A stretch of DNA of 64,000 nt, from assembly GCF_022606355.1 (NCBI RefSeq), contig NZ_JAHHZQ010000002.1, positions 124,001-188,000 of the forward strand, in the 5' to 3' direction. The stretch comes from Leifsonia shinshuensis. GTDB lineage: Bacteria; Actinomycetota; Actinomycetes; Actinomycetales; Microbacteriaceae. The notes under the pieces were generated by a model that worked only from the letters and a program-made list of their open reading frames with translations, ran no database searches and was not told the origin of the DNA. Positions 1 to 8,065 of the stretch are shown here, piece by piece; position 1 is the first letter of the stretch, and each line of letters starts with the position of its first letter. The translations under genes were made by a program, and so were the position numbers.

Positions 1-241
1 GTTGGATTCTCCTCAAGTGTTGTCAAAGTGTTGTCACGCAATCGGGATGGCGGAACCGACTGAGATCCGCTCCGGAGCTGACCGCTCGGGAGCCGTCATG
101 CCGGTCCAATGAGTCTGAATGCGCTCGATCCAGCTATCAGGGGACGATGCGTCAGCAAATCCTGCTTGCACGCCCGTTCAAACTGTCAGAGCGAGCACTA
201 TCAAAGCTTGAAAGCATGAGGTTTCTTTACCTCAAGGGCGG

Positions 242-1579
242 CTACATCGGATCGTTGATGTGGAGGTGGTCGCAGGTGTCGTTGAAGTCTTGGAAGTTGC
301 GCAGGGCAGGCTCGTTTCCTGCGTTACGTCGGCAGCTGCGCTGACCTAGACCCGAACCGTAGGGCATCCTCGGGTCCAGGACACGGATCAACGTCAACGA
401 GTTGCCGTCGGCACCGGTAGCGGAGCTCCCATTGAAGCTGTAGAAGTCCACCGCATGGCCGCCACCTCCTGCATAGTGTTGCGAATAGATCCCGGCGCCC
501 TCGATCTGGCCGGTGCAGCGACGATTGATATCGCTGACCCCGACGCTCGAAAAGGTGTGAAGAGCAATCACCATTGCTTGAAGCACCTGTGTGTCGATTC
601 CGCAGTTCGGCACCGAGCGGCCCTCTGCGATCCACCGGATCTCCATGATGTGGTCGGGGTAGGAACCGGACAGCCGTCCGGCTGAGACGTATCCCATCAG
701 CTCCTGGGCAAGTGCGCGCGCATCGGTAGATACTGGCGCGCTGGGACCCGCGGCCGCGGCTGCTGCCGCCGCGGCAGCTGCTGCCGCGGCAGCCGCAGCA
801 GCTCGCGCCGCAACTCCGGCTTGATACTGCTGCTCGGTCACCGCTGTCGCGCTGGTGAGCGACGCCAGCTGAGCTTGAAGCTCATTCTCGTGAGCTGTCT
901 GAGCGGACAGGGCTGCGATCATGTCCCGTTGTGCCTGCACGGCCTTTGCGAGCGCTGCTTTCGCCGCGGCCGCCAGGGCAGCGAGGGCATTCTTTGCCGA
1001 CACGGCCTGGTCGCTGGCCGCCTTGGCATTGTTGCTGTCCTGAGCCGCTTGTGAGTACAGGCCGTTGATTGTCGAAGTGAGCTTTCCCAGGCTGCTCAGT
1101 CGATACAACAGTCCGTCTGCGTCGGTCGACTTACTGAGCAGGAGGCTCCCGGTGAGGTTTTGGTCTCCCGTGCGGATCAACTTTGCCATCACCGTCGCCG
1201 CCTGCTGGTGTGAGGTCTCGGACTTCTTTTTCAGTCGCGCCGCCTCGGCGGCCAGCATGTCCGATTTCTTCTGGCCCGCGGCCAGGGCGAACTGGGCCGC
1301 CTCGTTATCCTTTTCCCGAGCGGCAGCGGCATCCTCGGCCGCTTTCGCTTGCGTTTTGAGCCCAGCAATAAGCGCGGTGATCGCATTAACCTGGGCCTGC
1401 TTGGCGGCCTCGCTGGATCGAGCGGCCAGTACATCGCCCCACGATGGATAGTTATCCGCAAACGCTTTCGGGACGGCGACCCCATTCCAAGCGGCCAGAA
1501 CCGCCACAACCACGAGGATCACCCCCAGACGCGACCAGACGTACCCACTGTGGGGCGCAGAGCCGAGAGGTAGTCGCAT
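242..1579 (-). CDS. secreted coiled-coil protein with C-terminal M15-like peptidase domain
   Basis: Probable exported peptidoglycan hydrolase of about 445 residues. I start it at the ATG at 1579, which has a GGAAG ribosome site nine bases upstream and leads straight into a signal/anchor segment (RLGVILVVVAVLAAW); longer upstream reading gives low-complexity Arg/Cys-rich sequence. Residues about 45-250 are a long Ala/Lys/Gln coiled coil beginning YPSWGDVLAARSSEA, followed by a poly-Ala linker near 258-275. The last 160 residues contain SQHYAGGGGHAVDFY and DTCDHLHI, the spaced His/Asp/His pattern expected of a zinc DD-peptidase fold, and four or more Cys. The M15-like assignment rests on that pattern only. 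A paralogue without the coiled coil lies at 31171-32007, an internally deleted copy lies near 18329, and the same coiled-coil module is joined to an M23 domain at 27284. Confidence 0.7.
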   Translation of the reverse strand: MRLPLGSAPHSGYVWSRLGVILVVVAVLAAWNGVAVPKAFADNYPSWGDVLAARSSEAAKQAQVNAITALIAGLKTQAKAAEDAAAAREKDNEAAQFALAAGQKKSDMLAAEAARLKKKSETSHQQAATVMAKLIRTGDQNLTGSLLLSKSTDADGLLYRLSSLGKLTSTINGLYSQAAQDSNNAKAASDQAVSAKNALAALAAAAKAALAKAVQAQRDMIAALSAQTAHENELQAQLASLTSATAVTEQQYQAGVAARAAAAAAAAAAAAAAAAAAGPSAPVSTDARALAQELMGYVSAGRLSGSYPDHIMEIRWIAEGRSVPNCGIDTQVLQAMVIALHTFSSVGVSDINRRCTGQIEGAGIYSQHYAGGGGHAVDFYSFNGSSATGADGNSLTLIRVLDPRMPYGSGLGQRSCRRNAGNEPALRNFQDFNDTCDHLHINDPM

Positions 1580-1801
1580 TTCGCTTCCGAAGAGTAGGGA
1601 ACCTGATTGTGGGGGCGAACAGGCCCGGTCGCCAGTTCCCGACGCTAACCCGTGACGGGTCGCTGCCTTCCCGCAACACGCCGTCGGTAGGCCCGCCGTT
1701 GAGGAACGTCCTCTGCCCGAGCGCGTGCCTACGCAAGTCGAGTCGCCTCGAATTCGTCCCGGGGTCTCAGTGTTTGCTGCGCAACGGAGACAGCAATCCA
1801 A

Positions 1802-2947
1802 TCAGCTGGCGAGCTGAGCTGTGGCGGAGCTGCCGCTAGCGCTCTGAGGACGGATCACAAAGTCGTCAAGGTTGCGCACGGTGGAGCGCACGTGACTGGA
1901 TGCGGCAGCGGCGACGGTGTCGGCCACCTCAAGGCTTACGTCGTCCAGGGTGATCGTTGCGTTGCCTTGGAGTCGGTGTCCGACCCAGCGCAACTGGACA
2001 CGCTCGACGCCTCGCACCCCTGGTGTTTCGGCGAGGGCGTCTTCGACCGTGTGTACGAGTCCGGGTTCGATGCCGTCCATCAGCCGGCGCCCGATGCTGC
2101 GTACTGTGCCCCAGAGCAGCACGACGATTGCGACAGAGATGAGCAATCCCACGATTGGGTCGGCGAGCGGAAAGCCGACCATTGCGCCGAATGCGCCGAG
2201 CAACACCGCGAGGGACGTGAAGCCGTCCATCCGGGCGTGCACACCATCGGCGACCAGAGCGGCGGAGCCGATCTTCTGTCCGACCCGGATCCGGTAGATA
2301 GCGACCGCCTCGTTGCCGAGGAACCCAATAAAGCCGGCGGCGACAACCCACCACAGGTTGTGCAGCGGTTGCGGGTTGATGAAGCGTTCGATCGATTGCC
2401 AGGCGGCAACAATCGCCGACAAAGCGACCACGGCGATGATGAAGAGACCTGCAAGATCTTCCGCCCGGCCGAATCCGTAGGTGTAGCGACGGGTCGCGAC
2501 GCGGCGGCCGAGAATGAATGCAATCCACAGCGGCACCGCGGTGAGCGCGTCGGAGAAATTGTGGACCGTGTCGGCGAGCAGCGCGACCGAACCGCTGAGG
2601 AGCACGACGACGAACTGCAGGATTGTGGTTCCGAGCAGCAGGAACAGACTGACCTTCAGCGCCCGCACGCCCTCGCGGCTGGCTTCCAGCGCGTCATCGA
2701 TGGAGTCGGCGGCGTCGTGCGAGTGCGGCACGAACAGGTTGTAGAGGAACCCTTTGAACCCGCTGGGGTGACCGTGGTCGTGGTCGTGACCATGTCCATG
2801 CGCGTGGTCATGCTCGTGCTCGCCGTGCGCGTGATCATGCTCGTGCTCGCCGTGCGCGTGATCATGCTCGTGCTCGTGAGGCTGGCCATCGTCGTGGTTG
2901 TGCTCGCCGATGGCTCCGTGGTCGTGGTGGGGGTGCGGAGTGGTCAC
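1802..2947 (-). CDS. CDF family cation exporter with His-rich N-terminus
   Basis: Cation diffusion facilitator (CzcD/ZitB type) that exchanges cytoplasmic divalent metal such as Zn, Cd or Co for protons across the membrane. Residues 1-60 are an extreme His/Asp/Glu-rich repeat region (EHEHDHAHG units) likely to bind metal. Six membrane segments follow, with the family's metal-site motifs HNFSD in TM2 and HARMD in TM5, then a cytoplasmic dimerisation domain near residues 290-365. Its ATG overlaps the stop of the upstream ArsR-type gene by four bases (ATGA), so the two are translationally coupled and almost certainly co-regulated. Exact metal specificity cannot be read from sequence. Confidence 0.93.
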   Translation of the reverse strand: MTTPHPHHDHGAIGEHNHDDGQPHEHEHDHAHGEHEHDHAHGEHEHDHAHGHGHDHDHGHPSGFKGFLYNLFVPHSHDAADSIDDALEASREGVRALKVSLFLLLGTTILQFVVVLLSGSVALLADTVHNFSDALTAVPLWIAFILGRRVATRRYTYGFGRAEDLAGLFIIAVVALSAIVAAWQSIERFINPQPLHNLWWVVAAGFIGFLGNEAVAIYRIRVGQKIGSAALVADGVHARMDGFTSLAVLLGAFGAMVGFPLADPIVGLLISVAIVVLLWGTVRSIGRRLMDGIEPGLVHTVEDALAETPGVRGVERVQLRWVGHRLQGNATITLDDVSLEVADTVAAAASSHVRSTVRNLDDFVIRPQSASGSSATAQLAS

Positions 2948-3318
2948 GCTGTCGCCTCATCGGGTTCGGCTTGCGGGTGATGGTGCCGCGGACTTCCCTC
3001 GAGGGCGTGTTCGGCTTGGAAGATGGCGTCCGTGACCAGCTGTCGTGCATGCTCGTTGGCCAGCTGGTAGAAGACGCGGGTGCCTTCCTGCCGCGAGGAA
3101 ACGATCCGAGCGAGGCGGAGTTTTGCCAAGTGTTGGGAGACGGACGCGGGTGTCTTGTCCAGGATATCGGCGAGATGGTTGACCGAGAGTTCCTGGTCGC
3201 GGAGAGCGAGAATGATCCGCACCCTGGTCGCATCGGCGAGCATGCCGAATACTTCCACGGCCAACTCGACGTACTGGCTGTCCGGCAAGCGCCCACATAT
3301 CGCGTTATCTGCATCCAT
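2944..3318 (-). CDS. ArsR/SmtB family metal-responsive repressor
   Basis: Winged-helix repressor of 124 residues. The recognition helix region reads NHLADILDKTPASVSQHL and the C-terminus carries HHHPQAEPDE, so metal may bind at the C-terminal (alpha-5) site typical of CzrA/SmtB proteins. It controls the overlapping CDF exporter gene. No ribosome site precedes the ATG at 3318; instead a TAATCT hexamer ends four bases before it, so the transcript may be leaderless. An A/T-rich imperfect dyad around 3318-3340 is a candidate self-operator. Metal identity is inferred from the neighbour only. Confidence 0.88.
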   Translation of the reverse strand: MDADNAICGRLPDSQYVELAVEVFGMLADATRVRIILALRDQELSVNHLADILDKTPASVSQHLAKLRLARIVSSRQEGTRVFYQLANEHARQLVTDAIFQAEHALEGSPRHHHPQAEPDEATA

Positions 3319-3401
3319 ACGCAGATTATTGCATAAATTCTCGGGACCGAGGTCACAGGGTCCCGTGAGAACCTGGCCGGGACGTCGATGGAGGAGAACT
3401 T

Positions 3402-3614
3402 ATGGCGCGCAGTCTGACGTGTAAGGCGTGCGGCGAGGTCATTGTGGGTGATACCGACGACGACTTTGTGGAAATGGCTCGAGAACATGCTCGCGGGCAC
3501 GGCCACGTGGGTCCGGCGCTGACGAGGGAGCACATTCTGGCCCGGTTTGAGCACGACCACTTGGGCGATCACGGCCATGAGGACCGCGACCACTCGAACC
3601 CGCGGACTGGTTAG
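3402..3614 (+). CDS. DUF1059-like small protein
   Basis: Seventy-residue protein with a strong ribosome site (GGAGGAG) before the ATG. The N-terminal LTCKACGEVIVGDTDDDFVE followed by AREHARGHGH matches the layout of DUF1059 proteins, here with a CxxC and a His/Asp-rich tail (DHLGDHGHEDRDH) that could bind metal. It is divergent from the ArsR-CDF pair and its 3' end overlaps the convergent copper-storage gene by four bases. Function unknown; the His-rich tail and location suggest metal handling. Confidence 0.7.
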   Translation: MARSLTCKACGEVIVGDTDDDFVEMAREHARGHGHVGPALTREHILARFEHDHLGDHGHEDRDHSNPRTG

Positions 3615-4015
3615 AGGCTGCCGATGAGGTCGGCGCAGGCCTGTTCGCAGCGCCGACATACGTCGGCGCAGATGCGGCAGTGTTCGTGCATGCTGGCGTG
3701 CTTGTCACATTCGTCTGCACACGCACCGCAGGCCGCCCGGCACGATTCGAGTGCCGCTCGGGTGACGTTTGCGTTGGAGCCGGTGTGCCGGGAGAGGACG
3801 TTGGCGGTGGAGGCGCAGATGTCGGCGCAGTCGAGGTCGGTGCGCACGCACTTGACCAGGTCTGCCACCATCTCTTCGCTGAGACAGGCGTCGGCGCAGG
3901 CGGTACAGGTTTGCGCGCACTCGATGCACGCTTCGATGCAGGCGACGAGCTTTTGTCGGTCGACGTCTCCGAGGTCGGCGGGGTAGCTGTCGAGCATTTG
4001 TTCAACGGCGGACAT
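3611..4015 (-). CDS. four-helix bundle copper-storage protein (Csp/DUF326-like)
   Basis: Small 134-residue protein with 18 cysteines, most in CxxxC or CxxC spacing along helices (CIEACIECAQTCTACADAC, then CRICADVCRRCEQAC). This is the signature of Csp-type four-helix bundles that store many Cu(I) ions inside the bundle. No signal peptide is seen, so it resembles the cytosolic Csp3 class. The ATG at 4015 is preceded by GGAGAAGC. Placement between a metal exporter and a copper regulon supports copper buffering. The copper role is inferred from family resemblance. Confidence 0.87.
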   Translation of the reverse strand: MSAVEQMLDSYPADLGDVDRQKLVACIEACIECAQTCTACADACLSEEMVADLVKCVRTDLDCADICASTANVLSRHTGSNANVTRAALESCRAACGACADECDKHASMHEHCRICADVCRRCEQACADLIGSL

Positions 4016-4280
4016 AATGCTTCTCCTTCATGATCAGCAGCCCCCTGCATGGGCGAGGGTACGCCGAAAAGACGAAGCTTGCTCGATCCGACCTTGAAGC
4101 ACGGCACATCGCATAGCGGACGTTCAAATGCCGGACACTGCACGCCGGTCACGTAGTTCCCCCGACCCGTAACGACCGATCTCGGACGGCGACCCCTACC
4201 TATGGCAGCTTCTGATCAGAGGCGTATTCCGCGTGTGGGCCGCCTTGCCTGCAGAATCAGCGATAGCCAATCGTTTTCGG

Positions 4281-4371
4281 ACCGGCGGGATGGGGACATC
4301 GCCGTGCTCAAACTCGACGAGGGGCACGCAGTCGCTTTTGTCGGGGTCGTGCCGCCACGACTCGCTCATTC
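4281..4371 (+). pseudogene. fragment of murT-like Mur ligase gene
   Basis: About 90 bases resemble positions 5295-5392 of the intact murT-like gene downstream, including the stretch encoding LDEGHA and the VVPPRH region, with scattered substitutions and small indels. It has no start and is interrupted, so it is a remnant of a second copy. The rest of 4016-4451 holds no supported gene apart from the leader of the next one. Confidence 0.75.
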
Positions 4372-4451
4372 CGCTCTGCCGACCCGGACCGGCTGGGCAA
4401 CCGTTCAGGTCAGTTTGGAAGAATGCTCCTGATCAAGGAGTGGGGATAAAC

Positions 4452-4871
4452 ATGATTCGCGTGCACGATGTCAATGGGCATCGTCGAGCGCGCTCACTTT
4501 TGTTGGCGATGGCCATGTTTTTCGTCGCCGTCCTAGTGACGATGGCGTGGGTCCATTCGAGTCCTCGCCATGCCGTCAGCGGCTTCCCGGTGGACACCGT
4601 GGCAGCATCGCAGCCAAGTCTGGTTTACGCTGCGCACGACTCGATCGAAAGCCACAGCGACAACCCCTCCGCCGAGTCAGAGGACCATTCTTACCTCCGT
4701 TCTCGTTACAGCGACACACTTCTGCCCCTGGCCAATGCGTTGGCAGCGCAGAGCGTAACGACGCTTTCCTTAGACCTCAGGCACGTTCAGATACCTGCGC
4801 CCGATGAACGACTAGTTCCTGTGCCAGGCGGATCAGTCTCTGCCGTCAAATTTTCAGTGAGTCGAACCTAG
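4452..4871 (+). CDS. hypothetical single-pass exported or membrane-anchored protein
   Basis: Not recognised. I start at the ATG at 4452 because AAGGAG lies about ten bases upstream; reading further upstream only adds the murT remnant. Residues about 15-32 (LLLAMAMFFVAVLVTMAW) form one hydrophobic segment, and the remaining 105 residues are polar and predicted extracytoplasmic. It lies just upstream of the murT-gatD-vanY unit in the same direction and may belong to it. Confidence 0.6.
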   Translation: MIRVHDVNGHRRARSLLLAMAMFFVAVLVTMAWVHSSPRHAVSGFPVDTVAASQPSLVYAAHDSIESHSDNPSAESEDHSYLRSRYSDTLLPLANALAAQSVTTLSLDLRHVQIPAPDERLVPVPGGSVSAVKFSVSRT

Positions 4872-4928
4872 GAACATCTCTCTGGGGACGTTCGCGTCCC
4901 CAGATCCGATGCACCTAGCAGCCGCGGT

Positions 4929-6263
4929 ATGCGGCACATTCGCGCGCGCCATCCCATGCGCGCCACGCTTAGCCGACTCACTGAAAGCCCGACCGTGAAA
5001 CATCTAATCCCCATTTGCATAGGAAAGACTGCCCGCTCGCTGCTGCGACTCGCCCACCGCGGGTCCGCGCTCCCCGGCCTCATCGTCGAACGAATCGATG
5101 CTGCACTCCTTCCAGACATCCTCGGCTCCCTTCCTCGCGGCGTGGTGGTGGTTGCTGGAACCAACGGAAAGACCACGACAACAAGACTCGTCGTCGAAGT
5201 TCTCCGAGCGCATCACATTAGGGTCTTTTCCAACCCGAGCGGCAGCAATTACAGCCGCGGCATTCTCTCGTCGCTCCTAGGACAGATCTCGTTCTCCGGC
5301 CGGCTAGATGCGGACATTGCCGTGCTTGAACTCGACGAGGGGCACGCGGGTGCTTTTGTCGAAGTCGTGCCACCACGACACTCGCTCATTCTGAATGTCA
5401 TGCGCGATCAAATGGATCGGTACGGCGAAATCGACCACACGACGAATCTGCTTCATCAAGTCGCTGTGGCGACCACAGATGATGTCGTGGTCAACGATTT
5501 GGATCCCCGGCTACACAGTGGCCGCTTTCTGAGAGACGTCGATGCCACCGTGTCCAGTTTCAGCGCATCCTCCGAGCTTCGAACCCTTTTTCCCGGAGAT
5601 GACGAGCTTCTTGACGCCGATCCGCCAGCACCAACCGCGATCTCCGATCAGACAACGCTTGAGCGGATCGACCCGAGCCCTCTCGTATCATTTGATGGCG
5701 CTTCCCATCCACTCACGCTCTCGTTCGGAGGTACGTTCAACACTCTCAACGCGGTCGCTGCCCTTGCGATCTGTCGTGCGGTTCTCCGTGGCGAGTTTGA
5801 CCCAGGCCATGCCTTCCAGGCATTAGCCAACACCACGCCGGCATTCGGGCGAGGTGAGCTGATCGCGGTCAACGGACAGACGATCCACCTGGTCTTAGTT
5901 AAGAATCCTGGCGCATTCCGGGCAGCGTTGGAATCGTACTCGGGCGATGGCGCACAGACGATGATCGCGCTAAATGATCATGACGCCGACGGAAAAGACG
6001 TCTCCTGGATATGGGACGTCGACTTCACCGCCCTCAGATCCGACCCGGTTCGTGTTGTGACCGGAACACGCGCAGCAGATCTCGAACTTCGGCTTCACTA
6101 CGACGACATAACGGCGGAGATCCGCGAACCCAATATCGGAGGTGCGTTGGAACTCTTCATCGAAACCCCATCGCCGACAGTTAAGCGCATCTACTGCACT
6201 TACACCGCGATGCTCGCAATCAGGCGGACTCTTCGTCCCGGGATCCTTGGAGAAGCAGCATGA
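4929..6263 (+). CDS. murT: MurT-like Mur ligase, lipid II isoglutaminyl synthase subunit
   Basis: Mur ligase family protein of up to 444 residues, the ATP-using subunit that with GatD amidates D-Glu of lipid II to D-isoglutamine. The ATP-binding loop VVVAGTNGKTTTTRLVVEVL is at about residues 75-95, and ELDEGHAGAFVEVVPPRHS and NVMRDQMDRYGEIDHT follow as in MurT proteins. There is no cysteine cluster in the mid-region where many MurT proteins carry a four-Cys zinc ribbon. The start is uncertain: ATG codons at 4929 and 4956 both lack a good ribosome site. It overlaps gatD by four bases (ATGA). Confidence 0.85.
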   Translation: MRHIRARHPMRATLSRLTESPTVKHLIPICIGKTARSLLRLAHRGSALPGLIVERIDAALLPDILGSLPRGVVVVAGTNGKTTTTRLVVEVLRAHHIRVFSNPSGSNYSRGILSSLLGQISFSGRLDADIAVLELDEGHAGAFVEVVPPRHSLILNVMRDQMDRYGEIDHTTNLLHQVAVATTDDVVVNDLDPRLHSGRFLRDVDATVSSFSASSELRTLFPGDDELLDADPPAPTAISDQTTLERIDPSPLVSFDGASHPLTLSFGGTFNTLNAVAALAICRAVLRGEFDPGHAFQALANTTPAFGRGELIAVNGQTIHLVLVKNPGAFRAALESYSGDGAQTMIALNDHDADGKDVSWIWDVDFTALRSDPVRVVTGTRAADLELRLHYDDITAEIREPNIGGALELFIETPSPTVKRIYCTYTAMLAIRRTLRPGILGEAA

Positions 6264-6976
6264 AACGGACCCTGACAATCCTGTCGCTTTACCCGGCGCA
6301 GATGAATGTCTACGGTGACCGCGGTAATGTGCTTGTCCTCCGGCGTCGCCTCGAGTGGCGAGGATACCGGGCCAACATTCTCGAGCTCCATCCCGGTGAA
6401 AGCCTCCCCCGAGACATCGATCTGATAATCGGAGGTGGGGGGCAAGACCGCGGACAGGTCGCGATTCAGCCCGATCTTCTCCGTCACCGAAACGACTTGC
6501 GGGCGATGGCCGAAGATGGAACCCCGATGCTGATGGTGTGCGGGCTTTACCAATTGTTCGGCCGTTCCTTGCGAGTAACGGACGGCACCCAACTAACCGG
6601 GATCGGTATTTATGACCTCGAGACCCAGCCTGCACCAAGACGCAGCATCGGCAATGTCACCGCTGAAACGACAGAGTTTGGAACGCTCGTCGGATACGAA
6701 AATCACGCCGGAGCAACCACTCTCGGCCCAGGCACGCCAGCCCTAGCCACAGTTGCACCTGGCCAGGGCAACAACGGCATCGACCGTACAGAAGGCGCGC
6801 GCAGGTGGTCCACCTTTGGCACCTACCTCCACGGCCCCCTCCTTCCACGCAACCCCCTCTTCGCCGACCACCTGATCCGCATCGCGCTCGAGCGGCGGTT
6901 CGGCCGCGTTGAGCTATCCGAGCTCAGTCATGCCGCCGAGCAGTTGGCGCGAGCATCCGGAGGTCGGCGTCGGTGA
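6260..6976 (+). CDS. gatD: GatD-like class I glutamine amidotransferase
   Basis: CobB/GATase-1 type glutaminase of 238 residues that supplies ammonia to MurT for lipid II amidation. The family features are visible: IIGGGGQDRGQ, the nucleophile elbow LMVCGLYQLFG with Cys near residue 94, and the catalytic His in TYLHGPLLPRNP near 194. The ATG overlaps the murT stop, and its own stop overlaps the next GTG start, so the three genes form one operon. Amidated peptidoglycan changes susceptibility to peptidases and envelope stress, which fits the VanY-type partner downstream. Confidence 0.88.
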   Translation: MKRTLTILSLYPAQMNVYGDRGNVLVLRRRLEWRGYRANILELHPGESLPRDIDLIIGGGGQDRGQVAIQPDLLRHRNDLRAMAEDGTPMLMVCGLYQLFGRSLRVTDGTQLTGIGIYDLETQPAPRRSIGNVTAETTEFGTLVGYENHAGATTLGPGTPALATVAPGQGNNGIDRTEGARRWSTFGTYLHGPLLPRNPLFADHLIRIALERRFGRVELSELSHAAEQLARASGGRRR

Positions 6977-7944
6977 CCCCCCGACATGAACGCGCGCATA
7001 AATCGCGAATCGCGCGAGCCCGTCAGATCAGCAGCGAAACGATGGGTGTGGTGCGCTCAATGTGGGCTGACTACGTGCACATGCGGCCACTAGTGCGAAG
7101 GTCCTACCGGGAGCGCCTGACCTTCGCGTGGTCAATTGTTGTCGGCGCAATTCTCATCGCGGCGGTGATGATGAGCCTCGGAGCCGTCTACGGCATCATC
7201 GCTCCCACGGATGCTACCAACCGCGGCCGCAGCGAAACAGCGACCGCTACCTCGCCGCCACGGACACGACCAGTACCCACCACCCTCCCCACCCCGGTGC
7301 GGTTGGGGCCCCACTCGCTGACTGACCCCAGCAGCCCCTGGTTCCTCGTCAACAAACTCCGTCCCATCCCCGGTGCTGCCACCTACACACCCAGCGACCT
7401 GACGACCCTCCCTGCGGAGATCCCCAACCCAAATGATCAAACCCTCCGACAGGCTGCCGCAGCAGCATTTGTCCAACTCGCCGCAGCCGTGAAAGCTGAA
7501 ACCGGAGCAACTCTCGTTGCCCAAAGTGGGTACCGCTCCTTCAAATACCAGACCGGCGTCTATGCCTCCTACACGAAGCTCTACGGCGGAGCCGCGAACG
7601 CGGACGCAACGAGCGCACGCCCCGGTTACAGCGAACATCAGACAGGGATGGCGGTCGACATTCTCGATACACAAAGCGGTTGCGGGCTCGAAGACGAGTG
7701 TTTCGGCCAATCGCCGACTGGGGTGTGGCTCGCCGCTAACGCATACCGATTCGGATGGATCCTTCGCTACCCGCCCAACAAATCGGCCGTCACAGGGTTC
7801 GCGTACGAGCCATGGCACTTTCGGTGGGTCGGCACATCACTGGCTTCCCAGCTTCACGACAGTAGGAAGCAGACATTAGAAGAGTTCTTTGGACTTCCAC
7901 CTGCACCCACCTACGCAAGCTCCTCCCAAGCGATCACACGCTAG
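6973..7944 (+). CDS. membrane-anchored D-alanyl-D-alanine carboxypeptidase (VanY/M15B)
   Basis: Peptidase of 323 residues starting at a GTG that overlaps the gatD stop (GTGA). A transmembrane anchor lies near residues 50-75, then a Pro/Thr-rich linker, then an M15B domain with SGYRSFKYQ, the zinc ligands SEHQTGMAVDI, and EPWHFRWVG. It should cleave terminal D-Ala of peptidoglycan stem peptides outside the membrane. Its operon with murT-gatD suggests joint modification of wall precursors and cross-linking. Confidence 0.9.
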   Translation: MTPRHERAHKSRIARARQISSETMGVVRSMWADYVHMRPLVRRSYRERLTFAWSIVVGAILIAAVMMSLGAVYGIIAPTDATNRGRSETATATSPPRTRPVPTTLPTPVRLGPHSLTDPSSPWFLVNKLRPIPGAATYTPSDLTTLPAEIPNPNDQTLRQAAAAAFVQLAAAVKAETGATLVAQSGYRSFKYQTGVYASYTKLYGGAANADATSARPGYSEHQTGMAVDILDTQSGCGLEDECFGQSPTGVWLAANAYRFGWILRYPPNKSAVTGFAYEPWHFRWVGTSLASQLHDSRKQTLEEFFGLPPAPTYASSSQAITR

Positions 7945-8036
7945 CTGAAGGCTCCCTACCCCCGATCGGGCACCACATAGAGAAGCTGGTGGCCCCCGAC
8001 CTGCGCTTAGATTCCTGCACCTTTTCCATCTATCCT

Positions 8037-8055
8037 TATACCCCGTGCGGGTATA
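8037..8055. promoter_or_regulatory. CsoR-type copper operator
   Basis: TATACCCCGTGCGGGTATA has perfect 7-bp arms (TATACCC/GGGTATA) around a 5-base centre. It lies 10 bases before the ATG at 8066, overlapping the likely promoter, and shares (A/T)TACC-N7-(G/C)GTAT with four other sites in the window. Confidence 0.8.
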
Positions 8056-8065
8056 GCATCTCGCC

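Noticed and set aside
2760-2890. Tandem repeats at 2760-2890 as a CRISPR or minisatellite
   Set aside because: They are coding repeats for the His-rich N-terminus of the CDF exporter, without spacer structure.
1892-2980. Long plus-strand frame opposite the CDF gene (362 codons)
   Set aside because: It is the complement of a clear CDF exporter; its composition (His/Val/Asp mirror repeats) and lack of motifs show it is a shadow.
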